DNA of 64,000 nt from Marivirga lumbricoides. GTDB taxonomy: Bacteria > Bacteroidota > Bacteroidia > Cytophagales > Cyclobacteriaceae. Both the position numbers and the translations under genes were made by a program. The stretch covers positions 248,001-312,000 of the forward strand of contig NZ_BMEC01000003.1 in the NCBI RefSeq assembly GCF_014636295.1, written 5' to 3'. This document shows, piece after piece, positions 45,310 to 54,341 of this stretch. Under the pieces are notes generated by a model, which saw only the letters and a program-made list of their open reading frames with translations, ran no database searches and was not told where the DNA came from. Every line of letters begins with the position of its first letter. The first letter of the stretch is position 1.

Positions 45310-45550
45310 AACCAGGATTTCTTCTATGAACTATCGTTTAAACCTCAACATGCGACCTTCTTTGTTTGTGTTTTTTTGTATAACAATTTTTGTGCTTGTA
45401 GAATGGCAAATTAGAAATTCGAATTTTGCTATTCGCATTAAACATCTCCGCGTAAAAATCCTAAGATATGTGGTCTATTTTGGACTTTTGTTACTTATAG
45501 GATTATTCGGAGCTTTTAATGAAACCGAATTCATTTATTTTCAATTTTAA
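44111..45550 (+). CDS. MBOAT O-acyltransferase, copy 2
   Basis: This 479-residue enzyme is the second copy, with the same motifs and His326 as copy 1, identical in protein to residue 399. From TRISSMNYRLNL onward it has its own 80-residue tail ending FNETEFIYFQF. Copies sharing their catalytic part but not the tail suggest that the tail, not the catalytic core, fits each enzyme to its own partner. It starts directly after the first SGNH stop codon and its last base is the first of the next start codon. Confidence 0.9.
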   Translation: MLFNSFEFALFLPLSFLLYWFVFKKHLKAQNFFLLAISYLFYGWWDWRFLSLIAFSSLVDFIAGQQIEKSNTKARKKLFLWISICTNLGFLGFFKYFNFFTESFADMLNMVGMQTNPWSLNVILPVGISFYTFQTMSYTIDVYREQMKAEKDPIAFFAYVSFFPQLVAGPIERAVNLLPQFKIKREFSYEQGADGMRLILWGLFKKVVIADNCAIFVNEVFANYQTASGLELILGAVFFAFQIYGDFSGYSDIAIGTAKLFGFDLMTNFRTPYFSRDMAEFWRRWHISLSTWFRDYVYIPLGGSRVGKGRAVFNTFVIFVVSGFWHGANWTFIVWGALNAVYFLPLLLMGKNRKNTDTVAENRVLPNLRELWQMGSTFGLTCLAWVFFRSESVGDAWSYITRISSMNYRLNLNMRPSLFVFFCITIFVLVEWQIRNSNFAIRIKHLRVKILRYVVYFGLLLLIGLFGAFNETEFIYFQF

Positions 45551-46503
45551 TGTATAAATTTTTAATAAAATTATTAATCCTCCTATTCTTTTTTGTTCCA
45601 ATTTATATAATTTTTATAGGGTCGGTGCATTTGTCTTCTTTGGATAGTTTAAAGGCTAATATTAAATTTAAAAAAGGGGGCAATGGGCACCTTTTCACCC
45701 GCTTGAAGGAAGCTGATACTATTAAGAATATAGATATTCTTGTTTTAGGTTCCTCTCATGCCTACCGTGGTATAGACCCAAGAGTTTTTGAAAGAGCTGG
45801 TTATAAATTATTTAATTTAGGTTCGAGTAGTCAAAGTCACATTCAAACAGAATTTTTAGTAAAGGAATATCTTGAAAGATTAAATCCAAAAATTGTGCTT
45901 TATGAAGTTTATCCTAACGTGTTTCAAAATGACGGATTTGAGTCTTTTATTGATTTGGCCTCTAATTATAGAAACCCATTAGGCTTATGGAGAATGGCGC
46001 TTAAAATTAATTCAATACCAGTTTACAACACATGGATAGCGTCCTTATTTGATTACGCTTTTAATAACTCTATTAATTTCAATGAAGCAATTATAAAAAA
46101 AGATGATATATATATATCTGGGGGGTATGTAGAAAAAAAAAAACAAATGAATAATTCTATTGAAGAATTAAATTCCAGAAAAACTGAAATTAATAATCTT
46201 CAAATAGAATCTTTTGAAAGTACAATTGAATTTTTAAATAAAAAGCGAATTCCTACTCTGTTAATTCAAGCTCCTATAACTAGTGAAAATTATGAACACC
46301 TTCACAATAGAAGAGAATTTGACAACTTTTTTGAAAATTATGTAAAAGGAGATAAAGTGGAAAATTATATTAATTATAACAATCAGAAACTGCCATTAGA
46401 TAATAGTTTACATTTTTATGATTCACATCATTTAAATCAAGATGGGGTTGAGGTCTTTAATGAATTTTTATTGAAAAGTGTAAAGGGATATGTGAATGAA
46501 TAA
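45550..46503 (+). CDS. SGNH-like partner protein of MBOAT copy 2
   Basis: This 317-residue protein has an N-terminal signal anchor (LLILLFFFVPIYIIFIGSV) and a periplasmic domain with VLGSSHAYRGIDPRVF as block I and DSHHLNQDGVEVF as the Asp-x-x-His block. It parallels the first partner in layout but not in detail. It probably transfers acyl groups from MBOAT copy 2. The extended middle part (residues 170-230, lysine- and asparagine-rich) has no counterpart in the first partner. Its 3' end overlaps the ABC gene by eight bases. Confidence 0.7.
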   Translation: MYKFLIKLLILLFFFVPIYIIFIGSVHLSSLDSLKANIKFKKGGNGHLFTRLKEADTIKNIDILVLGSSHAYRGIDPRVFERAGYKLFNLGSSSQSHIQTEFLVKEYLERLNPKIVLYEVYPNVFQNDGFESFIDLASNYRNPLGLWRMALKINSIPVYNTWIASLFDYAFNNSINFNEAIIKKDDIYISGGYVEKKKQMNNSIEELNSRKTEINNLQIESFESTIEFLNKKRIPTLLIQAPITSENYEHLHNRREFDNFFENYVKGDKVENYINYNNQKLPLDNSLHFYDSHHLNQDGVEVFNEFLLKSVKGYVNE

Positions 46504-48292
46504 CTTTAAGAAATTTATAAAAAAATACTTTTCTCACTTTGTCTATTTCTTTCAAAGACTGAGATATAGAATATTTATTGCTATGGCATTAAGTATAATA
46601 GTTGGGGCTTTAGATGGATTAGGCCTAGCTATGTTTCTACCTCTATTGCAGATGGTGGATGGTGAAGGGGGAGACCCTGAAGCAATGGGTAGCTTAAGAT
46701 TTTTGGTGGATGGAATGGAGTTTTTAAATATACCTCTGGTATTAAGTTCTGTTTTAGTTGTTATGCTTATATTTTTTATATTAAAAGGTATAGCTAAATT
46801 TTTTGAAAGTTTTTACAATGTAATTCTGACTCGCTTCTTCATTAAGGAATTAAGATTTGAAAATATTGATGCATTAACAAGCTATTCTTTCAAGGCCTTT
46901 GTCAATTCAGACGTTGGTCATCTTCAAAATACATTAAGTGGAGAAATAGGTAGAGTGGTGGGAGCATATAGAGCTTATTTTAAGGTAATACAAGCCTCTG
47001 TAATGGTGTTAGTCTATATTTTTCTTGCATTTATGGCAAATCCACAATTTGCAATTTTAGTAAGTATTGGAGGGGGACTGTCAAACTTAGCATATCAACA
47101 GATTTACAAGAAAACAAAAGAGAATTCTAATCAATTGGTTAAAGGTAATAGTGGATTTCAAGGCCAATTGATACAAATAATTGCCTTTTTTAAATATTTT
47201 AAAGCAACAGGTCTTGCCAAAATATACGGTAATAAATTAAAAATTACAGCAGAAAATATTGAAGCTATTCAGGTGAAAATGGGTTGGTATAATACTTTGC
47301 TTCAAGCTACAAGGGAACCTCTAGTGGTAGGAGTTGTGATAGGAGTCATTTTGATTCAAACTACATTAATGGGCCAAAGTTTAGGGCTTATCATTTTAGC
47401 ATTATTGTTTTTTTATAGATCTCTTACATTTTTGATGGCTTTACAAATGCAGTGGAATCAATTTTTAAATAATTCTGGTTCTTTAGAAAATATGACAAGC
47501 TTTATGATTGATTTAAAGTCTAATAGCGATCATTTTGGACATGTGAAAATCAAATGTTTTCAAGAGGAGTTAAGGCTTCAAGATGTAAATTTTGGCTATG
47601 GAGAAGACTCAAAAGTGTTAAAGGATATAAATTTATCAATTAGTAAAAATCGAAGTATAGCATTTGTAGGAGAAAGTGGTAGTGGTAAAACCACCTTAAT
47701 TAATATTTTATCTGGATTAATTCCTATAGATGACGGTAAGTTTTTTATAGATAAGATTGATAGTATGAATATACATATCCCTAGCTATCAGAGAAGAATT
47801 GGGTATATTACACAGGAGCCTGTAATTTTTAGTGATGATATTTATAATAATGTTACTTTCTGGGCTGATAGATCAGAAGAGAATGTTTCTAAATTTTGGA
47901 AGGCTGTCGAAAGAGCTGCTATCGCAAATTTCATTAAAGAATTACCACAAAAAGATAGAACTTTACTAGGAAATAACGGGATTTTAGTAAGTGGTGGACA
48001 AAAACAAAGAATTTCTATTGCTCGGGAATTATATAAAGACATTGATATTCTTATTATGGACGAGGCTACATCTGCCTTGGATTCAGAGACGGAGCAAGCA
48101 ATTCAGGAAAATGTAGATGCGTTAAAAGGCAAATATACAATATTAATAGTGGCTCACAGATTAGCAACTATAAAAAACATGGATAGAGTCATTTTATTAA
48201 AAAATGGTAGAATAGTGGGGGACGGATCATTTAATGAATTAAAGTCAAGCTCTGAAGAGTTTGATAAAATGGTTAATTTACAAGAAATATAG
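46496..48292 (+). CDS. ABC transporter, fused permease and ATPase
   Basis: This 598-residue half-transporter has about six helices in residues 20-330 and an ATP-binding domain from about 355. Walker A is GESGSGKTTL near 390, the signature is VSGGQKQR near 498, Walker B is ILIMDEATSALD near 517, and the switch histidine is in VAHRLATIK. The type resembles MsbA/PglK lipid or lipid-linked oligosaccharide flippases. In this locus, without a visible Wzx, it may flip the glycan unit. It overlaps the SGNH gene by eight bases and the sulfotransferase begins one base after its stop. Confidence 0.9.
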   Translation: MNNFKKFIKKYFSHFVYFFQRLRYRIFIAMALSIIVGALDGLGLAMFLPLLQMVDGEGGDPEAMGSLRFLVDGMEFLNIPLVLSSVLVVMLIFFILKGIAKFFESFYNVILTRFFIKELRFENIDALTSYSFKAFVNSDVGHLQNTLSGEIGRVVGAYRAYFKVIQASVMVLVYIFLAFMANPQFAILVSIGGGLSNLAYQQIYKKTKENSNQLVKGNSGFQGQLIQIIAFFKYFKATGLAKIYGNKLKITAENIEAIQVKMGWYNTLLQATREPLVVGVVIGVILIQTTLMGQSLGLIILALLFFYRSLTFLMALQMQWNQFLNNSGSLENMTSFMIDLKSNSDHFGHVKIKCFQEELRLQDVNFGYGEDSKVLKDINLSISKNRSIAFVGESGSGKTTLINILSGLIPIDDGKFFIDKIDSMNIHIPSYQRRIGYITQEPVIFSDDIYNNVTFWADRSEENVSKFWKAVERAAIANFIKELPQKDRTLLGNNGILVSGGQKQRISIARELYKDIDILIMDEATSALDSETEQAIQENVDALKGKYTILIVAHRLATIKNMDRVILLKNGRIVGDGSFNELKSSSEEFDKMVNLQEI

Positions 48293-48293
48293 A

Positions 48294-48953
48294 ATGATTT
48301 CAAGAGAACATAATTTAATATTCATCCATATTCCTAAATGTGCGGGCACATCAATTGAATATTTATTTAAAATAAAACCTTTTGATTGGCGTATTAAAGA
48401 TGAGGTGAAATTAGTGGGTTTTGATAAAGAAAATAATTTACCTTTACAACACGCCACTCCGCAGGAGCTTGTAGATTTTGGGTATTTACAGTATGGTGAT
48501 TTTGAAAGATTGAGTTCTTTTACCATTGTTAGAAATACTTATGACCGATTAGTTTCTGCATATCTATTTATGTGTAAAATTTCAAATACAAAAGATACAT
48601 TTGAAAATTATTTGACCAAAAGAGGGGAATTTGAGCAATTACTTAAAATGAATGGAAGGCATGTTCATCTAAGATCTCAATTATCTTATACTCACTTTAA
48701 AAATGGAAGTTTAGCAATAAAGGATATCTTAAAGTTTGAGGATTTGGAAAATAGCCTCCAAAATTATTTGACAGGAAACTATACTGTAAATGCTTTAGAT
48801 TTACCACACAAAAAGAAAGCCGAAAGAAGTCATTATTCAAAATACTTTAATCAAAGAACAAAAAAGATAGTGGATAATGAGTATAAAGATGAGTTAGAGT
48901 ATTTCAACTTTAGCTTTGAAAATAAGCGAAAGTGGTTTCATTTTTTATATTAA
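48294..48953 (+). CDS. Sulfotransferase (family 2 type)
   Basis: With ATG 48294 (MISREHNLIFIHIPKCAGTS) the product is 219 residues. HIPKCAGTS (12-20) is the 5'-phosphosulfate-binding loop and IVRNTYDRLVSAYLFM is the 3'-phosphate site, with Asn-Thr in place of the usual Asn-Pro. Carbohydrate sulfotransferases of this type move sulfate from PAPS to hydroxyls of glycans. It starts after the ABC gene stop with no gap of note and is followed by a glycosyltransferase gene. Confidence 0.85.
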   Translation: MISREHNLIFIHIPKCAGTSIEYLFKIKPFDWRIKDEVKLVGFDKENNLPLQHATPQELVDFGYLQYGDFERLSSFTIVRNTYDRLVSAYLFMCKISNTKDTFENYLTKRGEFEQLLKMNGRHVHLRSQLSYTHFKNGSLAIKDILKFEDLENSLQNYLTGNYTVNALDLPHKKKAERSHYSKYFNQRTKKIVDNEYKDELEYFNFSFENKRKWFHFLY

Positions 48954-48954
48954 T

Positions 48955-50052
48955 ATGAGGATTTTATTCATTATACCTAATCTCACACTAGGCGGTATAC
49001 AAAAACAAGTTTTAAAGCTAGCTACTGAATTAACTAAATATGGATATTACCCTATAATTGCAGGAGTCAATAAATGCAGCAAGGATTTTATTGAAGAATT
49101 AAAAAAGGAATCGATTGAGTATTATGATTTCTCTCCATGGTGGAAAAAAAGATTTTGGAGCAATAAACATCTCTCAATCTTTAATTCGGTGAGAATAAAC
49201 AGAATAATATATAAGAAATTAAAGCCAGAAGTGATTTTTTCATACACTTATAGTATAGCTAAAATAGTTAATACTGCGTGGCAATTTTCTAATGCTAAGA
49301 AATCTTTTTTTATGGAAAGAAGTGGAGTAGAGAGATATAAAACTAAAGCTAACTTATTAGATACTTGGGCAGTTAAAAATTCCTCTCTTCTTATTACTAA
49401 TTCCAAACATGCTTCAAAAGAATTAGCTATATATTTTGGAGTGAGTGAAACAAGAACAAGTTATATTACGAATTTTATTGAGAGATCAACAAAGGAATTA
49501 GACACACTATTCATCGCGGATCATCTACAAGGTAAAAAATCCTTTTTAATGACTGCTAATTTTTTTTCCTCCAAAAATCACGAATTGCTTGTTCAAAGTT
49601 GGAAACAATTTGCTAAAAGGTATAAAGATGTTGCATTAATATTGATTGGTCAAAGTTTAAATCATCCGTTTGAGCCGTATTATGATGAAAAAAACTCAAT
49701 TTACTATTTAGGTTCTCTCAAAAACGCTAATGCATTTATAAAAAATGTTGATGTTACTATTCTCGCATCTTACGTAGAAGGGTGTCCAAATGTTGTATTG
49801 GAATATTTAGCCGAAGGAAAAATTTTTATAGGATCGGATATTCCAGCTATTCGTGAAATAATTCCAGATCAGTATCACAATACATTACTTTTTGATAATC
49901 ACTCCATACCTGAGTGCCTTTCTAAATTAGAGTTTGCTTTAAATAATATTGAAAATAAGACAATAATCAATCATTGTAAAGAATTTGTGCTTAAAAACTA
50001 TTCACTAAACGAAATGATGCTAAAATATTTGAAGATTTTGGACCATGTTTGA
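48955..50052 (+). CDS. GT4-type glycosyltransferase
   Basis: I start at ATG 48955 (MRILFIIPNLTLGGIQKQVLKL), giving 365 residues with the GT-B fold. The N-terminal GGIQKQV loop and the C-terminal ILASYVEGCPNVVLEYLAEGK, including the E-x7-E motif, mark the GT4 family. It uses a nucleotide sugar to extend the glycan. The stop overlaps the next gene by eight bases. The sugar cannot be inferred. The region is very AT-rich compared with the MBOAT genes upstream. Confidence 0.85.
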   Translation: MRILFIIPNLTLGGIQKQVLKLATELTKYGYYPIIAGVNKCSKDFIEELKKESIEYYDFSPWWKKRFWSNKHLSIFNSVRINRIIYKKLKPEVIFSYTYSIAKIVNTAWQFSNAKKSFFMERSGVERYKTKANLLDTWAVKNSSLLITNSKHASKELAIYFGVSETRTSYITNFIERSTKELDTLFIADHLQGKKSFLMTANFFSSKNHELLVQSWKQFAKRYKDVALILIGQSLNHPFEPYYDEKNSIYYLGSLKNANAFIKNVDVTILASYVEGCPNVVLEYLAEGKIFIGSDIPAIREIIPDQYHNTLLFDNHSIPECLSKLEFALNNIENKTIINHCKEFVLKNYSLNEMMLKYLKILDHV

Positions 50053-50905
50053 TTTCAAAGTTTCAGTGATCACTCCAGTTTATAATGCGGCAGAATTTAT
50101 TCGAAATGCTGTAGAATCAGCCGTTAGTTTGGAGGAAGTTGGAGAAATAATATTAGTTGAAGATGGTTCTCCCGATAATGCTTTAGAAATATGTAAAGAA
50201 TTAGAACAAGAATTTGAAAAAGTTAAATTGTTTCAACATCCAAATGGAGAAAATAGAGGGGCAGGAGCTAGTAGAAATTTAGGAATAGAAAAAGCAATAT
50301 TTGAATATATTGCTTTTTTGGATGCTGATGATTGGTACTTACCGAATAGGTTTCAAGCTGAAAAAGAGCTATTTAAAAACCCCGAAGTAGATGGAGTTTA
50401 CGGAGCCACAGGTTTCTATGAGCAGGGTCAAATTCTTGAAAATAAATTAACTACTTTCGACTATAAATTAAAACCAGAAGATTTACTTTATTATTATGTA
50501 TCTTATAAAGGGCGTTTCACAACTGATGCTATAACCTTTAAAAAGTCTTTACTGAAAAAGTCAGGAGTCTTCAAAACAAGTTTGAAATTACATCAAGATA
50601 CGCATTTATGGTATAGATTAGCTCATTTTGGTAACTTATATCCTGGATTGATTGATCAACCAATTGCTATACGGAGAGTGCATGAAAACAATAGAATATC
50701 CTCAAGGAACAAAAAAACAAGAAGCTTATTTCATAAGGAAGTTTTTAAAGACTTTATTAATAAGGAGAATGTTGATTCAAGAGCATTAAAAATTATTATT
50801 AATAGGTATGTATCTTCTATATCAGGCAATTTTTTCATAAAGATGTTTCACTTTTCCAAAGTTTTAATGAAAAATTCACACTTAATTAAGATTTATATCA
50901 AGTAA
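50045..50905 (+). CDS. GT2 glycosyltransferase
   Basis: This 286-residue GT-A enzyme starts VSVITPVYNAAEFIRNAVES, contains ILVEDGSPDN for nucleotide binding, GAGASRNLG, and the DxD-type metal site FLDADDWYLP (93-96). The C-terminal part includes HQDTHLWYRLAHFG, where an acidic residue is the likely base. It is an inverting family-2 transferase acting on the cytoplasmic face. It directly abuts another GT2 gene. Confidence 0.9.
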   Translation: MFDFKVSVITPVYNAAEFIRNAVESAVSLEEVGEIILVEDGSPDNALEICKELEQEFEKVKLFQHPNGENRGAGASRNLGIEKAIFEYIAFLDADDWYLPNRFQAEKELFKNPEVDGVYGATGFYEQGQILENKLTTFDYKLKPEDLLYYYVSYKGRFTTDAITFKKSLLKKSGVFKTSLKLHQDTHLWYRLAHFGNLYPGLIDQPIAIRRVHENNRISSRNKKTRSLFHKEVFKDFINKENVDSRALKIIINRYVSSISGNFFIKMFHFSKVLMKNSHLIKIYIK

Positions 50906-51778
50906 ATGATCTCAATAATAATTCCCACTTATAATAGGGCTCATCTTATCTCTAGGGCTGTTGATAGCGTTGTGAACCAAACTTTTAAGAAATGGGAGTT
51001 AATTATTGTTGATGATGGAAGTACGGATAATACTAAAGAAATTATACAACCTTTTCTTTCTGATAATAGAATAAAATTAATTGAGAAAGAGAATACAGGT
51101 GCAGCGCATTCTAGAAATATAGGAGTGGAGAAGTCAAATTTTGAGTGGTTAACGTTTTTGGATAGCGATGATGAAGCAAAAGATAATTGGCTTTTTGAAG
51201 TAACTCAATTAATACAAAGAACAGATGCACAATTGATTAGCTGTGGCTGTGAAAAATATAATCACCATGGTGAATTAGTAGAAAAGAAATTACCAAATAA
51301 AAATACTAACCTCTTTGGAGAAGTAAGATATAAGATGACAAATGGGGGAGTCTTTTTTCTGAGGAAGGAAGATTTTTTAAAAATTGGAGGCTTCGATAAA
51401 GATTTAAAATCTGGTCAACATACAGAATTAAGTTTTCGGTTAATACCCCTACTGCAAAAAAGAAATGCCAGCATAATAGCTTTAGAGGATTGCCTTATTA
51501 AAGTTCACATGCATAAAGGAGAAAGAATTAGGACTAATCCTAAAATGAAATATGAAGGTGCGTTCTATAGTCTAACAAAGCACAAAGCTTTCTTTTCTGA
51601 AAGACCCAAAGCTAAGGCCAAATATGAAGCAATAGTAGGTGTTAATGCTTTTAAATTAAAATTATATAAAGTAGGATTTAAGAATTTAATTAATTCTTTT
51701 ATTACTAAACCTACCATTAACTCGTTCTTAAGAATTCTTAAATATACATTTAGTTATTTGTTTAAAAAGAATAATTAA
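50906..51778 (+). CDS. GT2 glycosyltransferase
   Basis: This 290-residue GT-A enzyme has IIIPTYNRAHLISRAVDSV, LIIVDDGSTDNT, GAAHSRNIGVE and the metal site FLDSDDEAKDNW (86-89). The segment GGVFFLRKEDFLKIGGFD is the usual acceptor-side region. It begins immediately after the stop of the previous GT2 gene. The two share the fold but differ too much to be a recent duplication. Confidence 0.9.
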   Translation: MISIIIPTYNRAHLISRAVDSVVNQTFKKWELIIVDDGSTDNTKEIIQPFLSDNRIKLIEKENTGAAHSRNIGVEKSNFEWLTFLDSDDEAKDNWLFEVTQLIQRTDAQLISCGCEKYNHHGELVEKKLPNKNTNLFGEVRYKMTNGGVFFLRKEDFLKIGGFDKDLKSGQHTELSFRLIPLLQKRNASIIALEDCLIKVHMHKGERIRTNPKMKYEGAFYSLTKHKAFFSERPKAKAKYEAIVGVNAFKLKLYKVGFKNLINSFITKPTINSFLRILKYTFSYLFKKNN

Positions 51779-51797
51779 AGTTGTTACAAAAGAGTAG

Positions 51798-52574
51798 ATG
51801 ATTTTACCTGATTTTATTATTATAGGAGCTATGAAATGTGGAACTACCTCCATTTTCAAGAATTTAGCTCAACACTCACAGATATATGGTCATCCAGCAA
51901 AGGAAATAAATTTCTTTTCTGAGAAATATCATTTGGGTATGGAATGGTACTCTGCAAAATTTAAGGAAGGTTTTGTTAATGGTGAGTCATCACCAAATTA
52001 TACAAAAAGAGATGAATATGTAGATACAGCAAAGCTGATTCATGAGTGTAATCCAAAAATGAAGCTTATTTATGTTGTTCGTGATCCGATAAAGAGGATG
52101 ATTTCTCATTTGCACCATGATTTATATAGAGATAGATTGAAGATTAGCCAAATATCATCTGCATTAGAAGAGGATAATAAATATGTAAATACAAGTAAAT
52201 ATGCTTACCAGATTGAGCCTTATTTGAAATACTTTAGTTTAGAAAATATACTATTTCTACAGTTTGAGGATTATTTAGAGAATCCTCAGTTAGTAATGAA
52301 TAAAATCTGCTCTTTCTTAAGCATTTCTGCATATGATTTTACCATCGGAAAATTCAACACCACGGAAAAGAAATACTGGATTAAGAATTTCGATCAAATA
52401 AAAAGACTTCAAAGGCCTACTTTACGGAAAGTCTATCATCTACTTTTTTATTTTATTAATAGAAAAATAAAAAGACCTGCCCTAGATGACCAAACCTATA
52501 GATCAGTAAAAGATCGATTAGTAAAGGATATGGAAGAGTTTGAAAAGATTTCAGGTATTGGTTTTAAATTGTAA
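51798..52574 (+). CDS. Sulfotransferase, Sulfotransfer_1 type
   Basis: This 258-residue enzyme begins PDFIIIGAMKCGTTSIF, the classic 5'-PAPS loop of heparan-type sulfotransferases, followed by KEINFFSEKYHLGMEWY and GESSPNYT. The 3'-phosphate site is YVVRDPIKRMISH (95-104). It is of a different subfamily from the neighbours at 48294 and 53543, so it probably modifies another position. It follows the GT2 gene by 19 bases. Confidence 0.9.
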   Translation: MILPDFIIIGAMKCGTTSIFKNLAQHSQIYGHPAKEINFFSEKYHLGMEWYSAKFKEGFVNGESSPNYTKRDEYVDTAKLIHECNPKMKLIYVVRDPIKRMISHLHHDLYRDRLKISQISSALEEDNKYVNTSKYAYQIEPYLKYFSLENILFLQFEDYLENPQLVMNKICSFLSISAYDFTIGKFNTTEKKYWIKNFDQIKRLQRPTLRKVYHLLFYFINRKIKRPALDDQTYRSVKDRLVKDMEEFEKISGIGFKL

Positions 52575-52658
52575 AAATTGCAGGCAAGATCTGATTCAGA
52601 AGTAAGCTCCTCACACTGATATGATGCATCAAATGTTTATCAAATAAATCTCTATTAT

Positions 52659-53546
52659 ATGTCTTTTAATATATCCTCAGTTATCCTTCATTACAACTCA
52701 ATAAATTCATTAAGAAAAGTTATAGAGGCGGTTAAGAATCAGACTTATAATGTGGGTCAAATAATAGTAGTGGATAATGGGAGTCCGGGTTTTAAACTAG
52801 ATGAATTTCCTGATGTAGAGCTGCTGGAATTAACACGAAATGAGGGAGTAGGTAAGGGGCATAACACGGGTTGGAAATATGCTCTAGATAAATATAATCC
52901 AGATTTTATCTGGTCTTTAGAACATGATTGCATTCCATTTGACAATTGTTTAGAGGAATTAGTGAAACATTATAAGAGAGATGAATTCGCTTGCTATTGT
53001 GCTGTGGAAAAAAACGATTACCAGTTCGACAAATACAAACATTTCATTTTCAACTCTACTGGCTTTGCAGAAATAGTAGATAAAACCAAGCTTGATAATT
53101 ATAAAGGAGGCTTATCTTTTAATGGGTTACTCCTTCCAACCTGGATTATAGAAAAAGTTGGCTTTTTAAATGAAGAGTTTTTTATTGGAAGGGAAGATAT
53201 AGATTTCTATAAAAGAATATATAAAATGGGAGGCTACAGCTTAAGAATTACTTCTGCTTTAACCCACCATGATATGCATAAGGATAAAAAAGTTCTCAAG
53301 TTTGGTAACAGAGTTTTTCTTTTTCCAGCGCAAAGTCTATTCAGAGAGTATTACTCCAGTAGAAATGCTTATTATCATGCTTTAAAGGAAGGTACTTCTG
53401 GATTTAAATTAAAGTTAAAATTTATAAGAGGCTTGTTAATTACTTTCATCATGCGCAACCAAAAAATTAAAAGAATAAAATTAAGAATAAAAGCATATAA
53501 TGATGCTTTAAGCGGCAGAATGGGGGCTGCAGAATTAAAGCTTTGA
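52659..53546 (+). CDS. GT2 glycosyltransferase, rhamnosyl/galactofuranosyl-type layout
   Basis: This 295-residue enzyme has SSVILHYNSINSLRKVIEAV, IIVVDNGSPG, NEGVGKGHNTGWKYAL and WSLEHDCIP (86-94). The DxD site is replaced by EHD, as in some rhamnosyl- and galactofuranosyl-type GT2 members. REDIDFYKRIYKMG supplies the acidic base. It is preceded by an 84-base gap, the longest in this part of the operon. Its stop overlaps the TTG start of the next sulfotransferase. Confidence 0.85.
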   Translation: MSFNISSVILHYNSINSLRKVIEAVKNQTYNVGQIIVVDNGSPGFKLDEFPDVELLELTRNEGVGKGHNTGWKYALDKYNPDFIWSLEHDCIPFDNCLEELVKHYKRDEFACYCAVEKNDYQFDKYKHFIFNSTGFAEIVDKTKLDNYKGGLSFNGLLLPTWIIEKVGFLNEEFFIGREDIDFYKRIYKMGGYSLRITSALTHHDMHKDKKVLKFGNRVFLFPAQSLFREYYSSRNAYYHALKEGTSGFKLKLKFIRGLLITFIMRNQKIKRIKLRIKAYNDALSGRMGAAELKL

Positions 53547-54337
53547 ATCTATTTCTACACATACCTAAGTCCGCTGGTTCCACATTACGCTATATCATCA
53601 AGGAAAAGTATCCTCATTCTTTCGGGGTAGTTAACTGGCATTGGACGAATTGGAAGGATGAAATCTATTTAAAAAACAATTATGATTTCAATAAGCTAAG
53701 CCAAAATAAAATAATTTACGGTCATTTTAATTATGGCTTACATGAACATATCAATGAAGAGGTAAAATACTTTACCATTTTAAGAGACCCCTTCAAAAGA
53801 GTACAATCTGGCTATTTTCATATTTTAAGAGACTCCCACAGTGCTTTTTATAGAGAAATCAAAAACATGAGCTTTGAGGAATACCTGAAATCAAAATTAA
53901 TCTTAGATGTGGATAATGGTCAGGTAAGAAGAATTTCAGGGGTAGGAAATGAAGTACCATTTGGCGAAATTACTGAAATACATTATGAAAAAGCCATTCA
54001 AAATATAGAAAAACACTTTCTATTTGTAGGGCTAACTGAAAATTTCAATGCTTCTCTATTCCTATTAAGTAAACTGATGAACTGGAAATCGCCCTATTAC
54101 TGGACTCAAAATAAAGGGAAAAATAAGAAGGCTGAGTTGATTAATCCTGTTGATCAACAGCTTGTAAAAGATATCAATCAATGGGATTATAAGTTATACG
54201 ATTATTGTAGGAATAAGCTTGATTCGCAATTGTCAGAAACTGATTTTGATGAACAAAGATTTCAGTTTAGAAATAAACTTTACAACATTAGCTTATTTCC
54301 AACAAAAGTTCTTAAGAAAATTAAAAGCAAATTGTAA
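53543..54337 (+). CDS. Sulfotransferase (family 2 type), TTG start
   Basis: This 264-residue enzyme starts at TTG 53543. The binding loop HIPKSAGST begins at residue 6, so no later start is possible, and no ATG lies close upstream in frame; the unusual start is thus supported. The 3'-phosphate site is TILRDPFKRVQSGYFHIL. It overlaps the GT2 stop by four bases. A polysaccharide deacetylase gene follows five bases after its stop. Confidence 0.8.
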   Translation: MNLFLHIPKSAGSTLRYIIKEKYPHSFGVVNWHWTNWKDEIYLKNNYDFNKLSQNKIIYGHFNYGLHEHINEEVKYFTILRDPFKRVQSGYFHILRDSHSAFYREIKNMSFEEYLKSKLILDVDNGQVRRISGVGNEVPFGEITEIHYEKAIQNIEKHFLFVGLTENFNASLFLLSKLMNWKSPYYWTQNKGKNKKAELINPVDQQLVKDINQWDYKLYDYCRNKLDSQLSETDFDEQRFQFRNKLYNISLFPTKVLKKIKSKL

Positions 54338-54341
54338 TTTT

